From contig CAJNDS010000491.1 in NCBI GenBank assembly GCA_905221605.1, forward strand, positions 808,001 to 872,000: a DNA stretch of 64,000 nucleotides. Reading direction: 5' to 3'. Positions 11,001 to 23,048 of this stretch are shown here, one piece after another. Positions within the stretch are counted from its first letter, which is position 1; each line of letters starts with the position of its first letter. Both the position numbers and the translations under genes were made by a program. Origin of the DNA: Symbiodinium natans (Eukaryota > Sar > Dinophyceae > Suessiales > Symbiodiniaceae). The notes beneath the pieces are model-generated. The model saw nothing but the letters and a program-made list of their open reading frames with translations, ran no database searches and was not told the DNA's origin.

Positions 11001-14000
11001 GTTACGGAACCTCCAGGGGCAACAGTTGTTGTTCAGGGGTTTAGGGTTTAGGGTTTAGGGCTTAGGGCTTAGGGTTTAGGGTTTAGGGTTCTTCAACTCT
11101 GTAGGACCAAAAGAATCGAAACCCTAACGCCACAAACTCCAAAATCCGCCATCACAAAACTCCAACCTTTTTGGGGGTCTAGGGTTTAGGGTTGAGGGTT
11201 GAGGGTTGAGGGCGTCTATCCCGAAGCCCTAACCCTCAACCCTCATCCCTCAACCCTAACCCAACGAGCTTCATCGGGTTAGATTGTTTAAGATGCTTTG
11301 GGTTGCTTTGAATTGGGGTTTCGGGTTTAGGGTTTAGGGTTTCGGGTTTAGGGTTGATAGGGTTTCGGGTTTGGGGTTTGCGGCTTGGGGTTTGCTACAC
11401 TGCAAGTAGCTAAGCCCTGGACACTTCAGTCAGCTTAAGTCCGTCCTGGAGATCCCAATGCCTTTCTCTGGGCACACTCTTGCGAAATATCATGTTCTTA
11501 AGGTACAAGCTTTGGCTAACACCATGAAACCCAACACCCTAAACCCTAAATCCTATTTGAACCCTCATGAAGCCCTTATACAAACTCTGAGCCCCTAAAC
11601 CCTGAAACCCTAAACCCTAAACCCTGAAACCCTGAACCCTGAACCCTGAACCCTAAACCCTAAACCAACTGACCAAATGCCAAAGAATGGAAGCCCCGAC
11701 CATTTCCCGAGGTCTCAGGAGGCGCTGCAAGCCTTGGGCACCTTACGAGATGTGGCCGGGAGGCCAAAGCAGAAACTTGGTTTCGGGTATAGGGTTTAGG
11801 GTTTAGGGTTTAGGGTTTAGGTGGGTTTGAGGGCTTTCGGCTTTTTTTCTCGCTCTGTACTCCGGCAAATCTCGTGGTGGCCGTCGTCGCTGTTCTTATA
11901 ACCATATTAGGGCACTTAACGGGCTTCTAAGTGGGTTATAAGTACACTTATCATTGGCTCTTAAGTACCATGAAGCTCCAAGTGGGTGTTCCTTCTAGCA
12001 AAGAACTGATCGCGGCCGAGTCGAGAGGTAGAGGTTTCCGAGCAGACGCTAAGGCTGAGGAAGGGGTTTAGGGTTTAGGGTTTTGGGTTTAGGGTTTGGG
12101 GTTTGGGGTTTGGGGTTTGGGGTTTGGGGTTTGGGCCTGAGACGATCCAGATCCTAGACGCTGCTTTCTGAACGGATTGACCATGCCTCTGGACAGCCAA
12201 GCGACTGGGGGTCAAGAGTCTGGCTCTTCTTACCAAAAACCCCAAAGTCAAAAAAGGCCCTGAAAACGCAATGAGCCCCATAAACCCATAATCCCCATAA
12301 CCCACCTTACTAACCCTACTTACTAAGTCCAAAGGTCTTTGTAAACCGTACTCAGAGAGGCCAATACCCCTTAATGAAGGAATATACCTTAAGTAATAAA
12401 GGGATCCTTAATATGATGTAAGGTATATTCCTAAACCCTGAACCCTAAACCCGAAACCCTGCCGTGGCCCTTCTATTCCTTATTCAAGGGGTATGGGGCT
12501 CTTTGGGAGACAGCCTCCGAGACAGCTAAACCCCCTAAACCCGAAACCCCAAACCCTAAACCCTAAACCCTCAACCCTAAACCCTAAACCCTAAACCAGG
12601 CTGCCGGCCGGCCCAGAAGGCAGCCGAAGAAGCCCAGAATGGCGCAGGGCCTCGCCGGTCAACGAGGCGGGTTCTAGGGGGTTTAGGGTTTGGGGTTTGG
12701 GGTTTAGGGTTTAGGGTTTAGGGCTTTAGGCTTCCAGGGGGTTCTACGGCTGAGGCTTCTAATAAGAAATCTGCCTTTTTCAGCCAGGGTTTCGAAATTT
12801 CTTAAACCCCCAAATGGAAATAAGAAAGTTAGGTTTGAACCAGACCCTGAAATATATTTCTTATTCGAGGGTTGATTAGAGGTGAGTATAGAGACAGAGT
12901 TAGGGAGCATGTAACTCACCAGTGTAGAGCTTTTCGGTGTGCTCTAAGCTCTAAACCCTAAACCCTAAACCCTACACCCTAAACCCTAAACCCTAAACCC
13001 TAAACGCGGGGAAGAGGCCCGGCACAAAAAGTCACCTTTTTTGGGCCTTTCCGGCCTGAAACACCTCAAAAAAGGTGACTTTTTGTGCCGGGCCTCTTCC
13101 CCTAAGCCCTGAGCCCTGAGCCCTTAAAGGCTTCCCCGCAAGAGCACGGCATCCCCGCAAGAGCCCGGCACAAAAAGTCACCTTTTTTGGGCCTTTCCGG
13201 CCCCAAGCACCTCAAAAAAGTGACTTTTTGTGCCGCCTCTTCCCCGCAAGAGCCCGGCACAAAAAGTCACCTTTTTTGGGCCTTTCCGGCCTGAAACACC
13301 TCAAAAAAGGTGACTTTTTGTGCCGGGCCTCTTCCCCACAAGAGCCCGGCACAAAAAGTCACCTTTTTTGGGCCTTTCCGGCCTGAAACACCTCGAAAAG
13401 GTGACTTTTTGTGCCGGGCCTCTTCCCCTAAGCCCTGAGCCCTGAGCCCTGAGCCCTGAGCCCTGAGCCCTGAGCCCTGAGCCCTGAGCCCTGAGCCCTG
13501 AGCCCTTTCCGGCCTGAAACACCTCAAAAAAGGTGACTTTTTGTGCCGGGCTTCTTCCCCGCAAGATGCACTATTATGCTTTGCTGTGCTATGTCATGGT
13601 GTCAAGCTGTATCATGGAAGTCGCCATCCATAACGTCAGAGTTGGACAAACTGGGAAAAAACGCGAACCCGGGCCAAGCCCAAAGTCGGAGCTTCAAGCT
13701 TGAATTTGGATATTTAGTTTATTTGCCATATGAGAGGCAGAGATTAAGTGGCCTAATGGTAAAGCACTTGCGCTTCTGACCCCTTCGAAACCCGGGGGGT
13801 GCATTTTCAGGATGGGCCTTAAAAAACGCCTCCAAAGGCCTTTAATGTGAGGAGCTATCGGCGGTCGATTTCTTCCCTTTGTCTGCGTTCCGGCCTGAAA
13901 CACCTCAAAAAAGGTGACTTTTGTGCCGGGCCTCTTCCCCACAAGAGCCCGGCACAAAAAGTCACCTTTTTTGGGCCTTTCCGGCCTGAAACACCTCAAA

Positions 14001-17000
14001 AAAGGTGACTTTTTGTGCCGGGCCTCTTCCCACAAGAGCCCGGCACAAAAAGTCACCTTTTTTGGGCCTTTCCGGCCTGAAACACCTCAAAAAAGGTGAC
14101 TTTTTGTGCCGGGCCTCTTCCCCGCAAGAGCCCGGCACAAAAAGTCACCTTTTTTGGGCCTTTCCGGCCTGAAACACCTCAAAAAAGGTGACTTTTTGTG
14201 CCGGGCCTCTTCCCCGCAAGAGCCCGGCACAAAAAGTCACCTTTTTTGGGCCTTTCCGGCCTGAAACACCTCAAAAAAGGTGGCCCTGAGCCCTGAGCCC
14301 TTAAAGGCTTCCCCACAAGAGCCTGGCATCCCGGCACAAAAAGTCACCTTTTTTGGGCCTTTTGGGACCCCAAGCACCTCAAAAAAGGTGACTTTTTGTG
14401 CCTGGCCTCTTCCCCGCAAGAGCCCGGCACAAAAAGTCACCTTTTTTGGGCCTTTCCGGCCTGAAACACCTCAAAAAAGGTGACTTTTTGTGCCGGGCCT
14501 CTTCCCCGCAAGAGCCCGGCACAAAAAGTCACCTTTTTTGGGCCTTTCCGGCCTGAAACACCTCAAAAAAGGTGACTTTTTGTGCCGGGCCTCTTCCCAG
14601 AGGCTTTAGGTTGAGACTACGGGGCTTAAGGGATTAGAGGGTTTGAGGCTTGCAGTTTCTTGGGTTCTTGGTAAATATGACAGAGAACGTTACTTAATAC
14701 TTCCTCGGTGGAATTTTTTGGGGCGAGCCCGCGAGGCCCTGGATTTTAAAATGTGTGGCCGGTCCAGGTCCAGATTTCTTAATTAATAAAATTTCTTAAC
14801 ACACTCCTGGGCCGTAGGGCGATTCTAGGGTTGAGGGTTCTAGGCTTTGTAGGGTTTTTAGGGTTTCTAGGGTTTCTAGGGTTTGCGGTTTGTAGGGTTT
14901 GTAGAGTTTGCAGGGTTTGTAGGGTTTGTAGGGTTTGTAGGGTTTTGTAGGGTTTTGTAGGGTTTTGTAGGGTTTTAGGCTTCTAGGCTTCTAGGGTTCC
15001 GGGTTCTAGACTTCTAGAGTTCTAGAGTTCTAAGGTTCCAGGGTTCTAGGGTGTAAAAATGTTGCTCAGGGTTGTTGCTAGGTTTTTGTGGACTTCACTG
15101 CGCGCTTCTTTCAGGTGCTCAGGCGTTTGTTTCAGGGGTTTTGTTCTGGGCGTTGCTTGTCTTTGTCTTATTGAACCCTCAACCTTACACCCTAGACGCC
15201 TTCCCCCCTATTCGACCTGGGCTTGTCGGGTTTAGGGGGTGAACCCCTATTCAACTTGGGCGTTGATGGGGCTTATGGCTGATGGGGCTGAACGGGTGTT
15301 GTTTGTTTATGTTCGAAATTCGAAATGTTTCGATCTAATCCCCTAACAACCCTGTAAGACCCTGAACACACCGAAGCCCTGAAGCCTGACCCAAAAAAAC
15401 ACCCATTAAAGTTAAAAAAAAAAAACTAAACCCTGAAACCCTAAACACTAAGCCCTAAACCAAAAAAATCCTTAGACCCCCAAAAGCCCTAAGCCCTGAA
15501 GGCTTCGGGGCCCCCACCGCGAGTGCCCAAGCGACACCCAGATCCACTCCGGCAGCAGCGAGACGGGTGCCTGGAGTGTTTGTGAAGTTTGTTTAGGGTT
15601 TAGGGTTTAGGGTTTAGGGTTTAGGGTTTAGGGTTTAGGGTTTAGGGTTTAGGGTTTAGGGTTTAGGGTTTAGGGTTTAGGGTTACGTCCTCGGCTTGAG
15701 GGGCTTAGGAGGCGTAGGGCTCATGTGGTTCAGGGTTTGTAGGCTGCTCCGGCGCCGTGTTTAATATGGCTGAGGCAGCATAGGGCAGGGTTTAAGGGGT
15801 TAGGGTTTCAAGACATGCAGCTGTTCAACCCTTCAACCCTTCAAGCCCTGGAAAAAGCCCTGGAATAAGTCTAGAGTCCCTCTAAACACATAAACACATG
15901 AAACCCTAAACCCTAAACCCGAAACCCAGGAGTCCACCCCCTCGACCTTAAACCCTGGAACTTGAAGCTTGACGTTTTTTTGAAGTCCCTAAACCCAAAA
16001 CCCAAAACTTGAAGTCCATACGCTCAACCCTGTGCCCTAAACCCTAAACCCGACACCCTAAACCCTAAACTCTAAACCCTAAACCCTAAACCTAAACCCT
16101 CAGCCCTCAACCCGAATCCCATACCCTAAACGCACAAACTTGGAGTCCTTTGTGACTTTGGTTCTACAGGCTGCCTGTTGCGCAGCATCGCGCAGAGTTC
16201 CTGGAGGCTCTTGCGGGGGGTTGTTCCACTTCAGGGTTGAGGGGTCTCAGCTTAGGGTTCAGGGTCGGGATAGGATTTCGGGTCTTGGGTGGTTATAGGA
16301 TTTAGGTTATTCGTCATTTCTGGGGTACGAACACCGAATGCCTATAAGACCCTAAATCCTAAACCCTAGATGAAGGCTTCATACGCAGCAAGGTGCTGAA
16401 CAGCTGCTCGATAGAACCCTCATGCAGCTTCCATTGCCCCCGCTTTCGTTGAAAGGGTTTTAGGGTTTAGGGTTGATACAATGACACCTGAAAAAATTCC
16501 CAAAATCCCTAATAAACCCTAAACCCTAAACCCTAAACCCTAAACCCTAAACCCTAAACCCTAAACCCTAAACCCTAAACCCTAAACCCTAAACCCTAAA
16601 CCCTAAACCCTAAACCCTAAACCCTAAAACAAAACCCTAAACCGTATAGTTGTTCCTCAGGCTACTCTGGCACCTCTGGATCCCGAAGAGCCTCAACCCC
16701 AAACCCCAGACCGCCACTGCAACCCCCCCCCCCCCTCACACCCCCCCCCCGTTCCCCCCGCCCCCCCCCCCCCCACTTCCCCCCCCCCCCCCCCCCCCCC
16801 CCCCCATTCCCCCCCCCCCTTCTTTTTCTCTAAACACGGTTTAGGGTTTAGGGCTATTAGATTCTAGGAAACCCTAAACCCATAAGCGTAAAGCCTAAAC
16901 CCCGGCATCCCTGCGGAAGATCTGCAAGATCAGCCCCGCCCAAGCATGCCCCCAGTGTCGCCCGTAGTTTAGGGTCTCGGGCTTAAGGTTCAGGGTTTAG

Positions 17001-20000
17001 GGCCTAGTGTTTTCGTGTATCTGATCTTTTTTTGCGCGTGTTGTACTACTTAGATAAACCCTGTAAGTCTACCTGCGATGAACTAAAATTTCTCGAAAAG
17101 AAGGTGCGTTGTCTTAAAACGTCTCCTAAGGATAACAGCTCCATACACTAAACGCTAAACGAACATCAACAGAAGCCCTAAACCCTGACCCCATGTGCAG
17201 GTTTTCGGTGAGGCCCGCGGTTTCGACGCCCAACCTCGACCCCAAACACTACGCCCCGAAAACCTACACACCCTAAACTTGGGATGTTCCCCTTATACTA
17301 ACAGTCCTTTCAGTGGGGATTCTAATCGGGGGTACTATAATCCCAAATACAAGGACTGTCAGTATATGGGGGGACATACCAACCCTCAACCCCAAACCCG
17401 CCACTACTACCCGCCACTCTCATCCCTGCATCCTAGAACTCCCTAGGCCCTAAGCCCAAAGCCCTAAGCCCTAAACCCTAAACCCTAAACCCTAAACCTA
17501 AACCCTAAGCACATTCTGCCATCGGTAAACCCTAATTAGAACCTAGTTGTGCACACCTTGAAGAAAGACCGTGCTAAACCCTCAACTCTCACCGACCCGT
17601 CTAAACCCTCACGACCCTTACCCAGAAACCCTAAACCCTACACTTCAAACCCTAAACCCTAAACCCTAGACCCTAAACCCTAAACCCCACGGAGCACCCT
17701 GGGCTCAGGTGGTGGAGAAGAATTCGGTCGTCATCGTCGAAGGGGATACTGGCTGCGGCTCCCCTCCTAAGGTGGAGTTGGCCCGAAACCCGTTTAGGGT
17801 TTAGGGTTTAGGGTTTAGGGTTTAGGGCTTAGGGCTATAGGCTATAGGGCTTAGGGCTTAGGGCCCTAGACGTTAAACCCCCAGCCACAATCCCGGATCA
17901 GGTTTCAGGTTTTAGGGTTTAGGGTTTAGGGTTTAGGGTTTGCTGATGTACAGGATGCTAGAATGCTGCCTGATGCACGACACATGGTGTCCACCATCCC
18001 CCAAATCTCGGATTCTGGTGTTCAGGGCGTATAGGATTCATCGCAAGCCCGAAACCTGAACAATCTTTGATAGAGCTTCTAGGCGCCAGACAATTGCCTG
18101 GGGAGAGACGTCTACTGTACTCCCCAAACCCTAACCTAAACCCTAAACCCTAAACCCGAAAACCAAAATAGATCCTTGTACTCCAATCAGCCTCAGAGTC
18201 TTGAGAACCCGGGTGTGTCCCAACATGCGCGGCAGGGCTTAGGATTTAGGGTTTCGGCTTTAGGGCTAGGGGTTAGGGCTTAGGGTTAGGGCTTAGGGCT
18301 TAGGGCTTAGGGTTTAAGGGGTATTTCTAGAGGTTAGAGGAGTGAGGGTTACAATACAAGCAAAAGCCCCTAAGCCCCATGAGCCGAGGAAAGACCACAC
18401 AGCTGCCACAGTTTCTGCTGGAAGATGCTGCTGAGCGGAAGTGCGCTACGAGGATGGTTTAGGGTTTAGGGTTAGGGTCTAGGGTTTAGGGTTTAGGGTT
18501 TAGGGTTTAGGGTTTAGGGTTTAGGGCTTAGGGCTTAGGGTTTAGGGTTTATGGTTTAGGGTTTAGGGTTTAGGGTTTAGGGTTTAAGTTTCGGGGTTAG
18601 GGTTTGGGGTTTAATGTTTAGGGTTTGGGGGTCAACCACCTACACCTATGTCCAAGACCTGGTATAGGTAACCTTATAGCGTATGGAAGTCCTTTACACA
18701 AATCATCAACCTGGAACATACCTAAACCCTAAACCCTAAACCCTAAACCCTAAACCCTAAACCCTGAACCCTAAACCCTAAACCTGAATCCCAAGTCTTG
18801 TATAACCCCAAGGCTCCATGTACCGGCAAGGTATGTACTTGGGCCCTAAAGCTTCTATATAGCAACCCCTTGAAAGCCCAAGTATAGACAATTTAGGGTT
18901 TAGGGTTTAGGGTTTAGGGTTTAGGGTTTAGGGTTTAGGGTACATGGTTACATGGACCTCACCAAACACTAAGCCCTTGACGATACCGGTTCCTATAAAC
19001 CCTGTAAACCCAAATATTGGGAGTCTCTGTGTCAGAATACCCCAAACCCTAAAGCCTAAATCCTAAGCCCTAAACCCTAAACCCTAAACCCTAACATTGA
19101 GAGTCTCTGAGTCAGGATCCTGGTAACGCAGCCCCGCCGCGTGTCCGCCCTGTCGGTGTCGGCGCGCGTGGCCGAGGCGGCTGAAGCTGAGAGCCCTACA
19201 CTCCCTACTTAGGGTTTAGGGTTTAGGGTTTTAGGGTTTAGGGTTTAGGGTTTAGGGTTTAGGGTTCTTGGTACTTGGGGAGTAGCTGAGTGGGTAACCT
19301 TTAACCTTTTGGGGTAATCATAATCCTACCATATCTGAAAGGTTAACCTTTTTTGGCCCAGGGTACTCAGCAACTAGGACTCCCCAAAAGCTCCCCAAAC
19401 TCCCAACAACCCGCAACCCGGCACCCTAAACCGTTCCAGCTCAGGATATCGGGCTTGGGCCCCCCAAACTCCAAAACCAACTAAACTCCCCAAACCCCCT
19501 AAACTCCCTAAGCTTAACCCTAAGCCCTAAAACCTAAACCCTAAACCCTAAGCTACCTAACCAAGCCTTTGCGCCCTTTGGCGCTTCTTTGCTCCTTCCT
19601 GTGCCGCGGAGTCAGCGGTGTCCAGGTATCTTCTGCTGTGTTGTAGAATCCCTAAGCCCTAAACCCTAAACCCTGAACCCTAAACCCTAAACCCTAAACC
19701 CCAACGCGCCTGTCCGCCTGTTGCACATCTGCTGAGCCCTTGTAAGACTATCCTAGGAAACGATCAAACCCTAAACCCCAATGAAATCCCAATCTCAGAG
19801 GAGCGCGGTGAGCATTTGGGAAGCACCGTGGGCTTCGCCATCCGCATGGAGACCTGCGTGAGCTACTTGCCTGCAGATAAGACGTTAGGGCTTGACGGTT
19901 TCCGGTTTTTAGGTTTTTGTCTAGGGCTTTCGGGTTCATAGGATTTTAGGGTTTATGTCTGGTCCCCATATCAGGGTACATTCTAAGTTGGGCCCTGGTA

Positions 20001-23000
20001 TGGTCTCCAAAAGCTGCGTAAGACCATGTTTGCTTCGGCCTTAAGAAAAACCCATAAGATAAACACTAAACCCTAAACCCTAAACCCTAAACCCTAAACC
20101 CTAAACCCTAAATCCTGCAACCTGCCAGAAAATACTTGTTCGAATTGGAAAGAGGCACTTTTCGGTCCAAATTCGCACGGGCGCAAACAGAGCCAGAGAC
20201 GACGCTCTGAGGGCTGAGGGCGTGAGTTGGGGCTATTCGGCTTTTTTTTTTGAGGGTTTAGGGTTTAGGGTTTAGGGTTTAGGGTTTTTGTTTAGGGCGT
20301 TTAGGGTTTTCGGAGCACTCTGCATCTGAGGTGACTCCACGTGCCTCCTGCCGCTGGACCCGAACGAGTGTTGGCTGTTAGCTCATCTTGCGGGCCACAC
20401 GAACACTGATAGTTTTGATCATCTGCCGCTCTGTAGGACCCCAAACCCCACTATAAGCCCCAAGCCCTAAACCCTGTAATCTAAACCCCAATCCCTAAAG
20501 CCTATAAGCCCCAAAGCCTAAACCCTAACCCCAGACCCCAAACCGTAAGCCCTATAAACCCAACTCCTATATCAGATCCTTGGGTATCAACCCTAAACAT
20601 CTAAACCCCTAAACCCTAAACCCCAAAAGGGTTCATGTTTCTCACGGCCTCAATCGGAGTTATCGGGCGCATCACCCCAACTTTGGGGTTCATGTGGTCC
20701 GCCAGGACGTAGTTGTCCCAAACCCTAAACCCCAAAACCCCAAAACCCCAAAACCCCAAAACCCCAAAACCCCAAAACCCCAAAACCCCAAAACCCCAAA
20801 ACCCCAAAACCCCCAAAACCCCCAAAACCCTAAACCCTAAACCCTAAACCTACTAAACCCCCAAGTCCTTCATCAGATGCAGCAAGGTACTGCACGCAGG
20901 GCGTCCTCCTGAGGCAGCTCGAGTCTGACCCGGACCGGGCGGCGGGGCGTTGAGACTTGAGCTCGTCCAGGGTCTTCAGGGGGTTTAGGGTTTAGGGTTT
21001 AGGGTTTAGGGTTTAGGGTTTAGGGATTAAAGGTCTTTAGGATCTTTACTGACGTGTTCGAGCTTTAGGGTCTTACGGTTCTTAGAGTCTTGCGGTTTGG
21101 GGACAGAAAGGTTAACCCCCTAAACCCTAAACCCTAATGGGGAGTCGGAGTCCCGGCCCAATCTGCTTAGGCAGTGCAGGTTTGCTTGATTCAGGGGTGC
21201 GTCAACCCTAAACCCTAAACCCTAAACCCTAAACCCTAAACCCTAAACCCTAAACCCTAGGTAGCTTCATGGGCCCCTTTCTATGGTCCCGTACCTCCTT
21301 TCAAGGTTCTGATGCATGGGCCCTTAGTTTGTACAGGGTATGTAAGGGGTCCCCTTTTGAGGGCCCATACTAAGGGGCCATGCAACTGCCCTTAGAGATT
21401 CATCCTCGGGCCTGGTGCAGCATCCGGCTTTAGGCTGTTAGTGTCTAGCATCCCTGTCGCGGATCTGGGTTTTGGAGTACTAGACTTTAATACTTTTTGT
21501 TGGGTCTGGGTTCCTATTCTAGCTACTTCTACCTAAACGTTAGATACATTTTCCAGGGCCTACTCCAAAGTAGGATGAAAGTCCTCTCGTGTCGACCTGA
21601 CAATGGAAAAGTGACCCCCCCCCCCCCCCCTTGTAGCCAAGGTGCCCCAAGACCCGAAGCCATAGAACCCCTAAACCCGTCAGAGCTTACCCTAAACTCC
21701 AAACCCTAAACCCTATACCCTAAACCCTAAACCCTAAAGGGTTCACAGGCTTCATATAGAGGCCTTCAAGGCCTTGCGGGCTTCCGCTCCAGGTAACTCC
21801 TGGGGTTGAGAGTTGAGGCTTGAGGGGGGTTGCGGTTCAGGGTTTATGTAGGGTTTAGGGTTTAGGGTTTAGGGTTTAGGGTTTAGGGTTTAGGGTTTAG
21901 GGTTTAGGGTCTCGCGTGTAGGGTGTAGGGTGTAGGGTGTAGGGTTTCGGATTTTTTGGAAGGCCCCAGCCACACCGCGTCCCGACGGTCAGGACCTTCA
22001 TGGGGTGACCCATGTCTTCGCCGACGAGATTCACGAGCGCAGTGCCCATGCTAGAAGGGCCCCCTTGGGAATTGGTTGTAGTTGTAGAAAACCTAAGGGA
22101 ATATTAGCAGTAGTATCTTTAATAAGGTTCGAAGGGGAGTATAGAAACCAGAACGGGCCAGAGAGCATAATGCCCCTTGTGCAGGTTCCTTAAAGAGGCG
22201 TTTGGCCTCCAGATTGCAAGGTTTGTGCACTGAACCCAAACCCTCCAAACCCTCCAAACCCTCCAAACCCTCCAAACCCTCCAAACCCTCCAAACCCTAA
22301 ACCCTCCAAACCCTAAACCCTAAGCCCTAACCCTAAACCCTCCAAACCCTAAACCCTAAACCCTTAACCCTTAACCACTCTTTCATATATAATATAAATG
22401 TTAATGGCATTGCGGGCAAGGTCCGAAAATTAGTGGGCAAGGTCCGAAAATTAGCGGGCAAGGTCCGAAAATTAGCGGGCAAGGTCCGAAAATCAGCGGG
22501 CAAGGTCCGAAAATCAGTGGGCAAGGTCCATTGGCTGCCCCACGACCTTGCCCACTAATTTTCGGACCTTGCCCGCTGACCCACCACCTTGCCCACTGAT
22601 TTTCGGACCTTGCCCACTAATTTTCGGACCTTGCCCGCTAATTTTCGGACCTTGCCCGCTAATTTTCGGACCCGGGAAAGGCCCGAAAATTAGCGGGCAA
22701 GGTCCGAAAATGGGCAAGGTCCGAAAATTAGCGGGCAAGGTCCGAAAATTAGCGGGCAAGGTCCGAAAATTAGCGGGCAAGGTCCGAAAATTAGCGGGCA
22801 AGGTCCGAAAATTAGCGGGCAAGGTCCGAAAATTAGCGGGCAAGGTCCGAAAATTAGCGGGCAAGGTCCGAAAATCAGTGGGCAAGGTCCTCCCCCCCCC
22901 CCCCCACCCCCAACCCCCCCCCCCCCCCCACCCCCCCCCCCCCCACCCCCCCCCCCACCCCCCCCCCCCCCCCACACCCCCCCCCCCCCCCACCCCCCCC

Positions 23001-23012
23001 CCCCCCCCCCCC

Positions 23013-23048
<36 letters not shown>

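Larger units (their letters stand above)
8084..11433. other. Content of the first helicase introns
   Basis: CCCTAAA-rich blocks 8260-8720 and 9060-9180, a TIR element 8849-8991, a 9-mer GGGTCTATA array 9349-9470, an AACCCTATA array 10053-10230, a perfect TTTAGGG array 10294-10388, a GTAT/TATG run 10546-10592, and TTTAGGG arrays near 10790-10900 and 11038-11092. Confidence 0.7.
12671..15501. other. Large intron with hairpin array
   Basis: 2.8 kb between exons 8 and 9: TTTAGGG start, CCCTAAA block 12950-13004, hairpin array 13006-14598 interrupted by unique sequence 13562-13888, then TTTGTAGGG-type repeats 14820-15060 and CCCTAAA-like repeats up to exon 9. Confidence 0.75.
16213..17708. other. 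Intron before motif I
   Basis: Begins with GGGTTGAGGG-type and ends with CCCTAAA-type repeats. Holds a CCCTAAA array 16507-16628, poly-C 16712-16818, a family 2 TIR element 17281-17380, and two coding-like islands (16366-16450 and 16890-16965) not needed by the helicase frame. Confidence 0.75.
17758..21992. other. Introns between motif I and motif II exons
   Basis: Five introns of 0.6-1.1 kb. Nearly all start with TTTAGGG and end with CCCTAAA. Also a hairpin element 19275-19387, a CCCCAAAA array 20716-20825 and a family 5 element 21262-21403. Confidence 0.75.

Noticed and set aside
13735-13800. Functional tRNA gene
   Set aside because: A- and B-box-like motifs are too close and no acceptor or T stem can be drawn.
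13006-14598. CRISPR array
   Set aside because: Units are self-complementary tandem copies about 92 bp long with no unique spacers, in a eukaryotic intron.
20616-20825. Protein on the - strand ([14 protein letters not shown]..)
   Set aside because: It overlaps a dispersed repeat shared with 28416 and 59070 and a CCCCAAAA array.
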